Positions 16,675 to 23,919 of a stretch of DNA of 39,637 bases are shown piece after piece; the stretch's first letter is position 1, and every line of letters starts with the position of its first letter. Under the pieces are notes generated by a model. That model ran no database searches, was not told the origin of the DNA, and saw only the letters and a list, made by a program, of their open reading frames with translations. The position numbers and the translations under genes were made by a program. The stretch covers positions 1-39,637 of the forward strand of contig JANNFX010000015.1 in assembly GCA_031380225.1 (NCBI GenBank), given 5' to 3'. Origin of the DNA: JANNFX01 sp031380225 (GTDB taxonomy: Bacteria; Pseudomonadota; Alphaproteobacteria; Rhizobiales; Hyphomicrobiaceae).

Positions 16675-17514
16675 TCATGCGAGCCCCGCTTCAGCGTGCG
16701 CTGGATTTGGTTGACAGTCGTTGTGGATGTTGTTTGACGGAGGTGTGCCGTTGCTTGAGCGCCTCGAGGACAAGCCCCACGTCCACAGCGCTTCGGCTGG
16801 CAATGGCAGCACCATGAACCAATGTTCGACGACGGCCAGAACCATCAGCGTTGCGACGAGGGTATATCCGGTGGCTGCGAATGCAGTTGGCGCCGCCGCC
16901 GCCGACCAGATCAAGTAGACTGCGGCGACTGTTGATGCCGTCACGGCAACCGGGAACAAGAGGTTCATGGACCGTTTGCGGAAGTACGAGCCGATGTATT
17001 TAAGATGATCGGGCAGGAAGGATTCCGCCAGGTTTGGCACGCCGAGAAAGACGTTGAATTTGGCGCTGAGCCGCATCAGCCAAAGGACGGCGAACGTCCA
17101 CAGCGCGACTTGATTTGGCGCCGTCCACGTCAACGCCGCGATGACCAGAACAGTGACGAAGATTGCGAGTTCGTGATAAATCAGAACTTCGACGGCCGGC
17201 ATCAATCGCGCCAGGCCGGTCGCGCCTTTAGCCAGTGGCGTTGTACGCGGCCCGGTAATGACTCCAGTCAAGAACGTCATTTCGTGCCAGCCCCAGACCG
17301 CCAACGCAGCGGTGAAAGCAGCATAAGCCGCCCAAACGCTTTCATGGTCCCGCGTCAGGGCGATCACGAATACCGCCAGAACGAGTGCCGCGGTGGCCCA
17401 CGTCAGGCTACCGCGGAATGTATCCCGTGGCAGGCCGATGACGTAGAGCACTGCTCCCGTCGAAGCCCACCACAGGAGCAAAACATACAGTGCTGGAAGA
17501 CCGTGTTCGATCAC
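16675..17514 (-). CDS. puhE: Photosynthetic complex assembly protein PuhE
   Basis: From a GTG at 17514 this is a 279-residue membrane protein with about seven helices. The start MIEHGLPALYVLLLWWASTG and internal WGWHEMTFLTGVITGPR, LIYHELAI and FNVFLGVPNLAESFLPDHLKYIGSYF are the PuhE family (DUF3623, putative photosynthetic complex assembly protein 2). PuhE helps optimal photosystem formation during the switch to phototrophic growth. An ATG further upstream, at 17637, lies inside acsF and gives residues that do not look like the family. It follows acsF by 20 bases and overlaps the upstream hemA ATG by ATGA. Confidence 0.93.
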   Translation of the reverse strand: MIEHGLPALYVLLLWWASTGAVLYVIGLPRDTFRGSLTWATAALVLAVFVIALTRDHESVWAAYAAFTAALAVWGWHEMTFLTGVITGPRTTPLAKGATGLARLMPAVEVLIYHELAIFVTVLVIAALTWTAPNQVALWTFAVLWLMRLSAKFNVFLGVPNLAESFLPDHLKYIGSYFRKRSMNLLFPVAVTASTVAAVYLIWSAAAAPTAFAATGYTLVATLMVLAVVEHWFMVLPLPAEALWTWGLSSRRSSNGTPPSNNIHNDCQPNPAHAEAGLA

Positions 17515-17534
17515 GGGAGGATCCTTGTCGTGGT

Positions 17535-18623
17535 CTACCAGACCGGGTTCAGGCGAATCTGGCTCGGCAGTTCGTTTTGCCGGGCCGGCAGTGCGTAGAG
17601 GCGGAGGAACGTGGCGCCAGCGCGTGCGCCGAGCCATGCCTTTTTGAGTTTGGTGCCGAGGCCAGCGCCGCCCTCAAGAGCGTTCATCTCTTCATTGACG
17701 ATGCGCAATTTTTCGAGCCCGGCCAGGAAACGTGGATCATCGATATTGAGCTCGACCGGAAACACCTGACGCGAGATTTCCGAGCACAGATGGAAGACCT
17801 TGAAGTCATACTCGGTCGCATCCATGCCGAGTGCTTTGTGGAACTCGGGCCGGGCGTGGTCGCGGACGTACATCGTGGCGTAGACCGCGAGCAGGAAGAA
17901 CTTGACCCAATACTTATTGACGCCAGTCAACAATTGCGGATTGGCGCGCATCAGCAGGGCGAAGGCTTCGCCATGGCGGAACTCGTCGTTGCACCACTTG
18001 TCGAACCACTTGAAGATCGGATGGAAGCGGCGCTCGGGGTGGCGTTCGAAATGCCGGAAGATGGTGATGTAGCGCGCGTAGCCAATCTTTTCGGACAGGT
18101 ATGTCGCGTAATAGATGAACTTCGGCTTGAAGAACGTATACTTCTTCTTGCGCGTCAGGAAGCCGAGGTCGATACCGATGCCGAGATCTTTCAAGCTGTC
18201 GTTGATGAAGCCGGCATGGCGGGCTTCGTCGCGGCTCATGTACTTGAAGAGTTCGCAGACATCTGGATTGGTGCCGCGCTTTTTCATTTCCGCGTAGAGC
18301 ACGCAGCCTGAGAATTCGGCTGTCAAAGAACTCACCAGGAAGTCGACGAACTCCTTACGCAAACCTTCTGGAAGGTCATCAAGCTTGAATTCGTCCCAGG
18401 CTTCGGTCTTGCGGAAGTGCGTCTTGTTTGGGTCGCTCTTCATTTCGGCAATCAATGCGTCCCATTCAGTTCTAACCGAGCTGACGTCAAGTTGGTCCAT
18501 TTCCTTGAAGTCAGTGGTGTAGAAGCGCGGTGCGAGCATTGCGTCTTCGCTGGCCATGCGCGTTGTGTCATTGGGCTGCCGCCCTGGTTGATTGGGCTGC
18601 CGCCCGAGGGTTTCGATTGTCAT
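17535..18623 (-). CDS. acsF: Aerobic Mg-protoporphyrin IX monomethyl ester cyclase
   Basis: The 362-residue di-iron oxygenase forms the fifth (E) ring of bacteriochlorophyll with oxygen. The iron-binding ExxH motifs are visible as DEARHAGF and NDEFRHGEA, together with LVSSLTAEFSGCVLYAEMKK and YARYITIFRHFERHPE. Length is usual for AcsF. The N-terminus has a seven-residue unit, GRQPNQP then GRQPN, created by a 15-base direct repeat with a period of 21 bases (18570-18584 and 18591-18605). It overlaps the 101-aa ORF by ATGA. With bchE not seen here, ring closure depends on oxygen in this cluster, which suits an aerobic or facultative phototroph. Confidence 0.97.
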   Translation of the reverse strand: MTIETLGRQPNQPGRQPNDTTRMASEDAMLAPRFYTTDFKEMDQLDVSSVRTEWDALIAEMKSDPNKTHFRKTEAWDEFKLDDLPEGLRKEFVDFLVSSLTAEFSGCVLYAEMKKRGTNPDVCELFKYMSRDEARHAGFINDSLKDLGIGIDLGFLTRKKKYTFFKPKFIYYATYLSEKIGYARYITIFRHFERHPERRFHPIFKWFDKWCNDEFRHGEAFALLMRANPQLLTGVNKYWVKFFLLAVYATMYVRDHARPEFHKALGMDATEYDFKVFHLCSEISRQVFPVELNIDDPRFLAGLEKLRIVNEEMNALEGGAGLGTKLKKAWLGARAGATFLRLYALPARQNELPSQIRLNPVW

Positions 18624-18925
18624 AGCTTTTTCCCCGACGAGAAACTGACTTCATAAAGCTCTGTGAGTTCGAACCGTGCGCCAAGCCGCGTCAGAGCGGC
18701 GTTGAGCCAGCCGGCGCGGGTAATCGTCGCCGTCCGTTCGAGCGTCAGCTTTTGGCCGTAAGGCACGCGGATCGGATCGCCATGCACCAGCACTTCATCG
18801 CCAGGTTCAGCGGGATCTGTGCCATGCAGTTCGACGTGGGCGTGCAAGCTATCGAAGGTATTCTCGATCTCAATTGTGCATGGCACCGTCTCTGATCGTT
18901 TGATCATCAGGCTCGAGGGAATCAT
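18620..18925 (-). CDS. Conserved small protein of the puh operon, function unknown
   Basis: This 101-residue protein lies between puhC and acsF, overlapping both by ATGA. It is soluble and probably beta-rich: PCTIEIENTFDSLHAHVEL, then PGDEVLVHGDPIRVPYGQ, then a helical RAGWLNAALTRLGARFELTELYEVSF. There is no signal peptide, helix for the membrane, or metal motif. A small ORF occurs at the comparable place in puh operons of other purple bacteria. Strict translational coupling to acsF suggests a part in cyclase function or in assembly of the reaction centre, which is inference only. Confidence 0.85.
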   Translation of the reverse strand: MIPSSLMIKRSETVPCTIEIENTFDSLHAHVELHGTDPAEPGDEVLVHGDPIRVPYGQKLTLERTATITRAGWLNAALTRLGARFELTELYEVSFSSGKKL

Positions 18926-19401
18926 TGCTGCTGTCTCCCTTTGTTGAACAGGTCTTCGAATGCGGCGTAATTATTCGACCCGAAGGCTTCGAGTGTCACA
19001 ATACGCCCCGAGGTTGGATCGACCAGAACCAAGCGGCCGTCTTCAAGTCTGCTCAACTTGAACGGCAAATCGGCTCCAACGCCATTGACGGCTCGATCCT
19101 GAGCCAAACCGCGCAGCACGACACGGACGAAACCGTTCTTCCCCGGTGTCAGGATGTCGATGGTGCGCTGATTGGTGGCGTCGATGATGCCGATGGACCC
19201 ATCGGCAAGGTCATTGAAAACCAATGACAGAGTTGCGACCGGAGCGGACGGCGTGAGCCGCGTCGCGCCGATATCTGTTGTGCGAGCTAAGAGTGCGAAC
19301 GACAATGACGCCGCAATCAAAACGCCAGCGCCGATGAGTGCACCCTTTGGAAATGGTTGATCGTTGATGTATGCACCCATCATCTTGTCCTTCACTGTCA
19401 A
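18922..19401 (-). CDS. puhC: Photosynthetic complex assembly protein PuhC
   Basis: The 159-residue protein has one N-terminal transmembrane helix (PKGALIGAGVLIAASLSFALLA, about residues 19-40) and a periplasmic domain with LVFNDLADGSIGIIDA, FVRVVLRGLAQDRA and PFKLSRLEDGRLVLVDPTSGRIVTLEAFG, the PuhC pattern. In Rhodobacter capsulatus PuhC is needed for normal photosynthetic growth and affects organisation of the reaction centre and LH1. It sits in the conserved puhA-puhB-puhC order and overlaps both neighbours by ATGA. Confidence 0.95.
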   Translation of the reverse strand: MTVKDKMMGAYINDQPFPKGALIGAGVLIAASLSFALLARTTDIGATRLTPSAPVATLSLVFNDLADGSIGIIDATNQRTIDILTPGKNGFVRVVLRGLAQDRAVNGVGADLPFKLSRLEDGRLVLVDPTSGRIVTLEAFGSNNYAAFEDLFNKGRQQQ

Positions 19402-20054
19402 GCAGCTGCAGGAATGTGCGAGATCGGGTTGTGATCCTGACTAGCCGCTTGCGAAGCAACAGCCATTGGCCGGACCGTTGCTCCGCTCATTGCTTGAGCC
19501 AACAGGGTTGCAACCTGCCCGGCATTTGCAATCGATCGCAGCGTTGGTTCCGCGTTGGAAATCCGCCAGGCGCGGACGTGCGGCCAAAGGTTAAGGTAGG
19601 CGAGCTTCACCGGTCCGGTCACAGCCAAGGCCACATCGCCAGTGCCATCGCCGTGAGGCTTGAAGGCTGCCGTTTCGATGGCCTTGAATGGCACGTTGAT
19701 GGTGATTGGCAGCGCAATGCCATAGCGCATCACAACGCGGCGGTTGGTGATGGTGTAAAGCGTTGTCCGCCCGATAAGCCAAGCAACCAAGCACAATAGG
19801 CCAATCGCGATGACAGCGATCACAGCTGTGCGGGCCGAGCCTGCAGCGGCGGCGGTAATGCTGCCGCCATCGAGTGCGGCTGATGCAAACGGCCAAGCCA
19901 ACAGCATGGCAAAGTAGCCGGCCGTCAGATCAGCGTGCATGATGCGCCGCGCCGCGCTCATCCAGTCCGGCGAGCCTTGCCACAGCATGCTTTCGCCTTC
20001 GGGCAGCAGTTCCGGGAGACCCGGTACGGGCTCTGTATCGAACTCATCGCTCAC
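19398..20054 (-). CDS. puhB: Photosynthetic complex assembly protein PuhB (bacterial PH domain)
   Basis: This 218-residue protein has two or three hydrophobic helices (LTAGYFAMLLAWPFASAAL; AVIAVIAIGLLCLVAWLIG) followed by a PH-like domain: TTLYTITNRRVVMRYGIALPITINVPFKAIETAAFK. PuhB is a dimeric inner-membrane chaperone that helps form the reaction centre. The N-terminal GLPELLPEGESMLWQGSPDW is typical. It overlaps puhA and puhC by ATGA. Confidence 0.95.
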   Translation of the reverse strand: MSDEFDTEPVPGLPELLPEGESMLWQGSPDWMSAARRIMHADLTAGYFAMLLAWPFASAALDGGSITAAAAGSARTAVIAVIAIGLLCLVAWLIGRTTLYTITNRRVVMRYGIALPITINVPFKAIETAAFKPHGDGTGDVALAVTGPVKLAYLNLWPHVRAWRISNAEPTLRSIANAGQVATLLAQAMSGATVRPMAVASQAASQDHNPISHIPAAA

Positions 20055-20815
20055 AGCAAGGGCTCCGCACGGTTGGGTGTTGCGTAGAGGGTGCCGGCAC
20101 CGTAGTAGGCGCAGACTTGGTCTTCTTCGAGCAACGTGATTTGATCGGGGTTGGCGAGGGCCGGCACTTGGCCGAACTGATCCGACATCAAAGCGTGCAC
20201 CTTGACCTCATTCCGGCGGCGATCAACTTTTGCGAACGTCATCGGCACCAGAACGCGGCGCCCGCCTGCGAGCTGGGCTTCAAGATAGCGGATGACGCAC
20301 TCCGACTTATCGACCCAAATGTCAGTGATCGTGCCGGCCGTGCCACGGTCAGCGCCGACCAGTTCCATGCCGCGCGGATCCGGGTCGCGGCTGGCGACGG
20401 CGTAGCCTCCGGCGACGCGCATCGGTACGATCTTGGCGTGTCCTTCATGGGTCAAATCAGGGACGTTGGCGCGTTCGGCATAAGAGCCTGGGCCAACAGC
20501 TGCCAGCATCGGATCGCCGGTTGGTTCAAGAGGCGCGCCTGGCCAAACACCGATTTTTTCGGCGCGGATGGCGCGATCATCGGGCTTGTTGGGTGCACTC
20601 GATGTGCCGCCATGGGGAAGCTTGAACACCTTTGGCGGCGGGAAGAACAGTGTGTCTTCGCGCTTGTAGGTATTCGAAGGCTCGGAAAATAGCGGATAGC
20701 CTTCGCGGCGGTCTTCGCGGCGCAGATAGATCAACAGTCCGATGAAAAACAAAAAGAACAGGTACAACGTGACCTGAGCCACGTCGATGTAACTTGTGAT
20801 ATGCCCGAGCTTCAT
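20051..20815 (-). CDS. puhA: Photosynthetic reaction centre H subunit
   Basis: The 254-residue H subunit has a short periplasmic start (MKLGHITSYIDVAQ), a single transmembrane helix (VTLYLFFLFFIGLLIYLRREDRREGYPL, about residues 15-32), and a cytoplasmic domain covering the L and M subunits: FFPPPKVFKLPHGG, PGSYAERANVPDLT, GMELVGADRGTAGTITDIWVD and VLVPMTFAKVD. It stabilises the type-II centre and lines the proton route to QB. puhA begins 24 bases after lhaA; as in other purple bacteria a second promoter within lhaA is possible but was not located. The puf genes for L and M lie outside the window. Confidence 0.98.
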   Translation of the reverse strand: MKLGHITSYIDVAQVTLYLFFLFFIGLLIYLRREDRREGYPLFSEPSNTYKREDTLFFPPPKVFKLPHGGTSSAPNKPDDRAIRAEKIGVWPGAPLEPTGDPMLAAVGPGSYAERANVPDLTHEGHAKIVPMRVAGGYAVASRDPDPRGMELVGADRGTAGTITDIWVDKSECVIRYLEAQLAGGRRVLVPMTFAKVDRRRNEVKVHALMSDQFGQVPALANPDQITLLEEDQVCAYYGAGTLYATPNRAEPLL

Positions 20816-20839
20816 AGTTGTGCTCCTTATCGCGCGTGA

Positions 20840-22285
20840 CTAGCCGGGGAATTCGGCCAGCCCGAATTTTTCAGACCCAAATTTTTCAGACGTGAGACGG
20901 CGGCGTTCGCTGGCCGGCCGGACCAGTGGTCCGATGGCAGCCAGGGTTGCAAACAAGAGTACAATTTCGATCAGGTAGACCGCGGAGTAGCCGATCGATG
21001 GACCCGTGAACGTATCGCCAAGCGATCCGTTGGCCGCCATACGGGCCACCGCATCGCGAAGGCCACCGCCCGCTAGAATGGCAAGGCCGGCCGCGGTCGC
21101 TTGCACGGCACCCCAGGCGCCGAGTGCAAGACCGCTTTGTCCACTGCGCGCCATATTCATGGCGGCCGTCAAGGTTCCAACCGAGAACAATCCGCCGCCA
21201 AATCCGATCAAGACTGTGCCCGCACGGAACAGTGCCGGAGATTCAGCCGTCGCCGAGAAAATGATCGCTGGGAAAGCAATCAATCCGATCGACGCTCCGA
21301 GGCCTGCCAAGCGGAATGGATCTGCATCTTGACCAAGCTTATGAGCCGCAAACACAAGTCCTGCGAGCGTGCCGGCCGCCAGCAAACCGGTCAGAACTGT
21401 TGTGGCGCTGACGGTCAAATGCAGAACTTCTCCTCCATAGGGCTCGAGCAAAATATCCTGCATGCTGAAAGCTGCAGTGCCGAGACCGAGCGCGACCAGC
21501 ACCCGCGTCCATCGCTGGCCTTCGCGCATGGCATTGAAGGCAGCCATGAAATCGGGTGCAACCTCTACATGATTGCGGCCTGGGTTGCGCGTCTCTTGTT
21601 TCCAGAGCGCAATGACATTGAAAACCATAGTCAGGACGGCGGCGGCTTGAATGACTTGGATCAACCGCAGCTGGCTGAAATTCGCAAGCAACGAGCCGAA
21701 CACCAGGGCGCTGACCACCATGCCGGCCAACAGCATGACGTACAAAAATGCAACGACGCGCGGCCGCGCATGTTCAGGCGCCAGATCCGTCGCTAACGCC
21801 AGACCTGCCGTTTGGGTTGTGTGCAGACCAGCGCCCACTAACAGGAACGCCAGCGCGGCGCCGAGATAGCCAACCCACGCCGGGCCCTGCGTGTCGCCCG
21901 ATAACAGGATCAACGCGAACGGCATGATCGCCAGCCCGCCGAATTGCAGCATCGAGCCAAACCAGATGAATGGCACCCGCCGCCAGCCGAGTGCAGACCG
22001 GTAGTGATCGGACTTAAATCCAACCAGCGCCCGGAATGGTGCGAACAGCAGCGGCAGAGAAATCATCGAAGCGACGAGCCATGCCGGCACTCCAAGTTCG
22101 ACGATCATGACCCGGTTCAGGGTGCCGTTCAAAAGCACGATTGCCATAGCGACAGAGACTTGGAACAAACTCAAACGCAACATCTGGCTGAGTGGGAACT
22201 CAACCGTTGCAGCGTCGGCAAACGGCATGAAGCGCGGGCTCAAGTCCGCCCACTTCGCTGCCAGTCTGTCGTTGAGCGTGCTCAT
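20840..22285 (-). CDS. lhaA: LhaA, PucC-family LH1 assembly/BChl delivery protein
   Basis: From the ATG at 22285 the protein has 481 residues and about twelve membrane helices. The PucC/LhaA marks are LNGTLNRVMIVELGVPAWLVA, RALVGFKSDHYRSALGWRRVPFIWFG and FSMQDILLEPYGGEVLHL. LhaA, once ORF F1696, is needed for LH1 assembly, probably handing over bacteriochlorophyll. The longer in-frame start at 22357 lies in bchM and is rejected; start and bchM stop overlap by ATGA. The C-terminus ends with a duplicated SEKFG unit made by a 15-base tandem repeat (AATTTTTCAGAC at 20865-20876 and 20880-20891). Confidence 0.95.
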   Translation of the reverse strand: MSTLNDRLAAKWADLSPRFMPFADAATVEFPLSQMLRLSLFQVSVAMAIVLLNGTLNRVMIVELGVPAWLVASMISLPLLFAPFRALVGFKSDHYRSALGWRRVPFIWFGSMLQFGGLAIMPFALILLSGDTQGPAWVGYLGAALAFLLVGAGLHTTQTAGLALATDLAPEHARPRVVAFLYVMLLAGMVVSALVFGSLLANFSQLRLIQVIQAAAVLTMVFNVIALWKQETRNPGRNHVEVAPDFMAAFNAMREGQRWTRVLVALGLGTAAFSMQDILLEPYGGEVLHLTVSATTVLTGLLAAGTLAGLVFAAHKLGQDADPFRLAGLGASIGLIAFPAIIFSATAESPALFRAGTVLIGFGGGLFSVGTLTAAMNMARSGQSGLALGAWGAVQATAAGLAILAGGGLRDAVARMAANGSLGDTFTGPSIGYSAVYLIEIVLLFATLAAIGPLVRPASERRRLTSEKFGSEKFGLAEFPG

Positions 22286-23007
22286 GTGTGTGTCAGCTCC
22301 AGCGCGTAAGATTTGTAAAACGCGGTGTTGATGCGCAACGCCCGGCCCTCGCGCCATTCCGAAAGGGCCGACTCTGCAGTGAGATGCCGACGCAGCAAGC
22401 CGGCATCAACCGGTTCAATAGCCGGAGCCCGGTCACGCCTGGGGAAGAGTAGGCCGACCGTATGCATCACCGTCAGAGCCGGCGTCCGGGGAGCGAACGT
22501 AAAGACGATCGAGGACCGGGTGCTGGCAGCCAATTTCCCAATCATGGCAACCATGTCAGGAGACTGGTAGTGGATGAGGCTGTCCATTGCGACGACATGG
22601 TCAAAATGACCGAGCACTGGGTCGAGCATATCGCCGACCCGGAATTCGATTTTGCCATGTTGGCCGCCGCTCCGGGCGTAGTCCTCAAGTAGTGCTTGCG
22701 AGCGTTGATCGGCAAAACCGACCAGGCTTTCCGCAATATCGATAGCAACGACATCGGCGCCGCGTTTGGCGAGTTCAATCGAGAACGAGCCGGTGCCACA
22801 GCCAGCGTCCAAGATGCGGCGGCCGCTGAGATCAGCGGGAAGCCAATCCAACATCGTCGAGCGCATCTGATCGCGGCCGGCGCGAACGGTGGCGCGAATC
22901 CGGCTGACCGGCGCGTCCGATGTCAGCTTTTCCCAAGTCGCGGATGCGGTCTTATCGAAATAAGTCCTGAGTTCACCGCGGCGTTGGCAGTATGAAAGCG
23001 TGTGCAT
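22282..23007 (-). CDS. bchM: Mg-protoporphyrin IX methyltransferase
   Basis: The 241-residue enzyme methylates the C13 propionate of Mg-protoporphyrin IX with SAM. The SAM site is ILDAGCGTGSFSIELAKRG, followed by VVAIDIAESLV and a post-motif FDHVVAMDSLIHYQSPDM; the start FDKTASATWEKLTSDAPVSRIRATVRAGR is specific for BchM. It acts between the chelatase (BchH/I/D) and the AcsF cyclase, all in this window. It follows bchL by three bases and overlaps lhaA by ATGA. Confidence 0.97.
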   Translation of the reverse strand: MHTLSYCQRRGELRTYFDKTASATWEKLTSDAPVSRIRATVRAGRDQMRSTMLDWLPADLSGRRILDAGCGTGSFSIELAKRGADVVAIDIAESLVGFADQRSQALLEDYARSGGQHGKIEFRVGDMLDPVLGHFDHVVAMDSLIHYQSPDMVAMIGKLAASTRSSIVFTFAPRTPALTVMHTVGLLFPRRDRAPAIEPVDAGLLRRHLTAESALSEWREGRALRINTAFYKSYALELTHT

Positions 23008-23010
23008 GAC

Positions 23011-23919
23011 TTAGTATCCAAGGAAGTCGAAGATATCGCGGTCTTTCATCGGCCGGGCATCGAGTGGTTCTGATCCGGCCCAAAGTCCGGCCGCCAGCTG
23101 CATATATTCCGCCTTTACGGCTTCAAGTTCGGGTGATGATTCCATTTCAAAGAGCGTCGATTTCTTGAGACGCGAGCGGCGAATGACATCGAGATCGGGG
23201 AAGTGAGCCAGTCGCTTCAATCCGATCGCTTCATTGAAGCGGTCGATCTGGTCGGTGTCTTTGCTGCGGTTGGCAATCACGCCACCAATCCGGACTTGAT
23301 AGTTCTTGGACTTGGCGGTGATGGCCGCGACGATGCGGTTCATTGCGAAAATGCTATCGAAGTCATTGGCCGCGACGATGATGCCGCGTTCGGCATGTTG
23401 CAAAGGCGAGGCAAAGCCGCCGCATACCACGTCGCCCAAGACGTCGAAGATCACGACGTCAGTTTCTTCAAGCAGATGATGTTCTTTCAGGAGCTTTACC
23501 GTTTGTCCGACGACGTAGCCGCCACAACCTGTGCCGGCGGGAGGGCCTCCAGCTTCGACACACATTACGCCATTATAGCCTTCAAAGACGAAGTCTTCGG
23601 TGCGCAGTTCTTCGGTGTGAAAATCAGCCTGCTCTAAGACGTCGATGACCGTCGGCATCATCTTTTTGGTCAACGTGAAGGTTGAATCGTGCTTCGGGTC
23701 GCAGCCGATCTGCAACACGCGCTTGCCAAGTTTTGAGAACGCAACCGATAAGTTCGACGACGTCGTGCTCTTGCCGATGCCGCCTTTGCCATAGACGGCA
23801 AAGATCTTTGCATTCCCGGCATCGATTTTGGCGTCAAGTTTAACTTGGACGCTACCGTCGCCATCGCCCCGTGTTGGCAATGGTTTGGCACCGGGCCGAT
23901 CGAGAATTAGGGCAGTCAT
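23011..23919 (-). CDS. bchL: Dark protochlorophyllide reductase, iron-protein subunit L
   Basis: This 302-residue NifH-like ATPase passes electrons to BchNB. The P loop GKGGIGKST lies at residues 44-52. The two cysteines that hold the shared 4Fe-4S cluster are in the motifs VMCVEAGGPPAGTGCGGY and GDVVCGGFASPL. Together with BchN and BchB it reduces the D ring of protochlorophyllide without light. The N-terminal extension of about 35 residues before KIFAVYGKGG is usual for BchL. It overlaps bchH by ATGA. Confidence 0.98.
   Translation of the reverse strand: MTALILDRPGAKPLPTRGDGDGSVQVKLDAKIDAGNAKIFAVYGKGGIGKSTTSSNLSVAFSKLGKRVLQIGCDPKHDSTFTLTKKMMPTVIDVLEQADFHTEELRTEDFVFEGYNGVMCVEAGGPPAGTGCGGYVVGQTVKLLKEHHLLEETDVVIFDVLGDVVCGGFASPLQHAERGIIVAANDFDSIFAMNRIVAAITAKSKNYQVRIGGVIANRSKDTDQIDRFNEAIGLKRLAHFPDLDVIRRSRLKKSTLFEMESSPELEAVKAEYMQLAAGLWAGSEPLDARPMKDRDIFDFLGY

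Noticed and set aside
17490..18311. 273-codon plus-strand ORF antisense to acsF
   Set aside because: Shadow of the strong codon bias of acsF; no family likeness.
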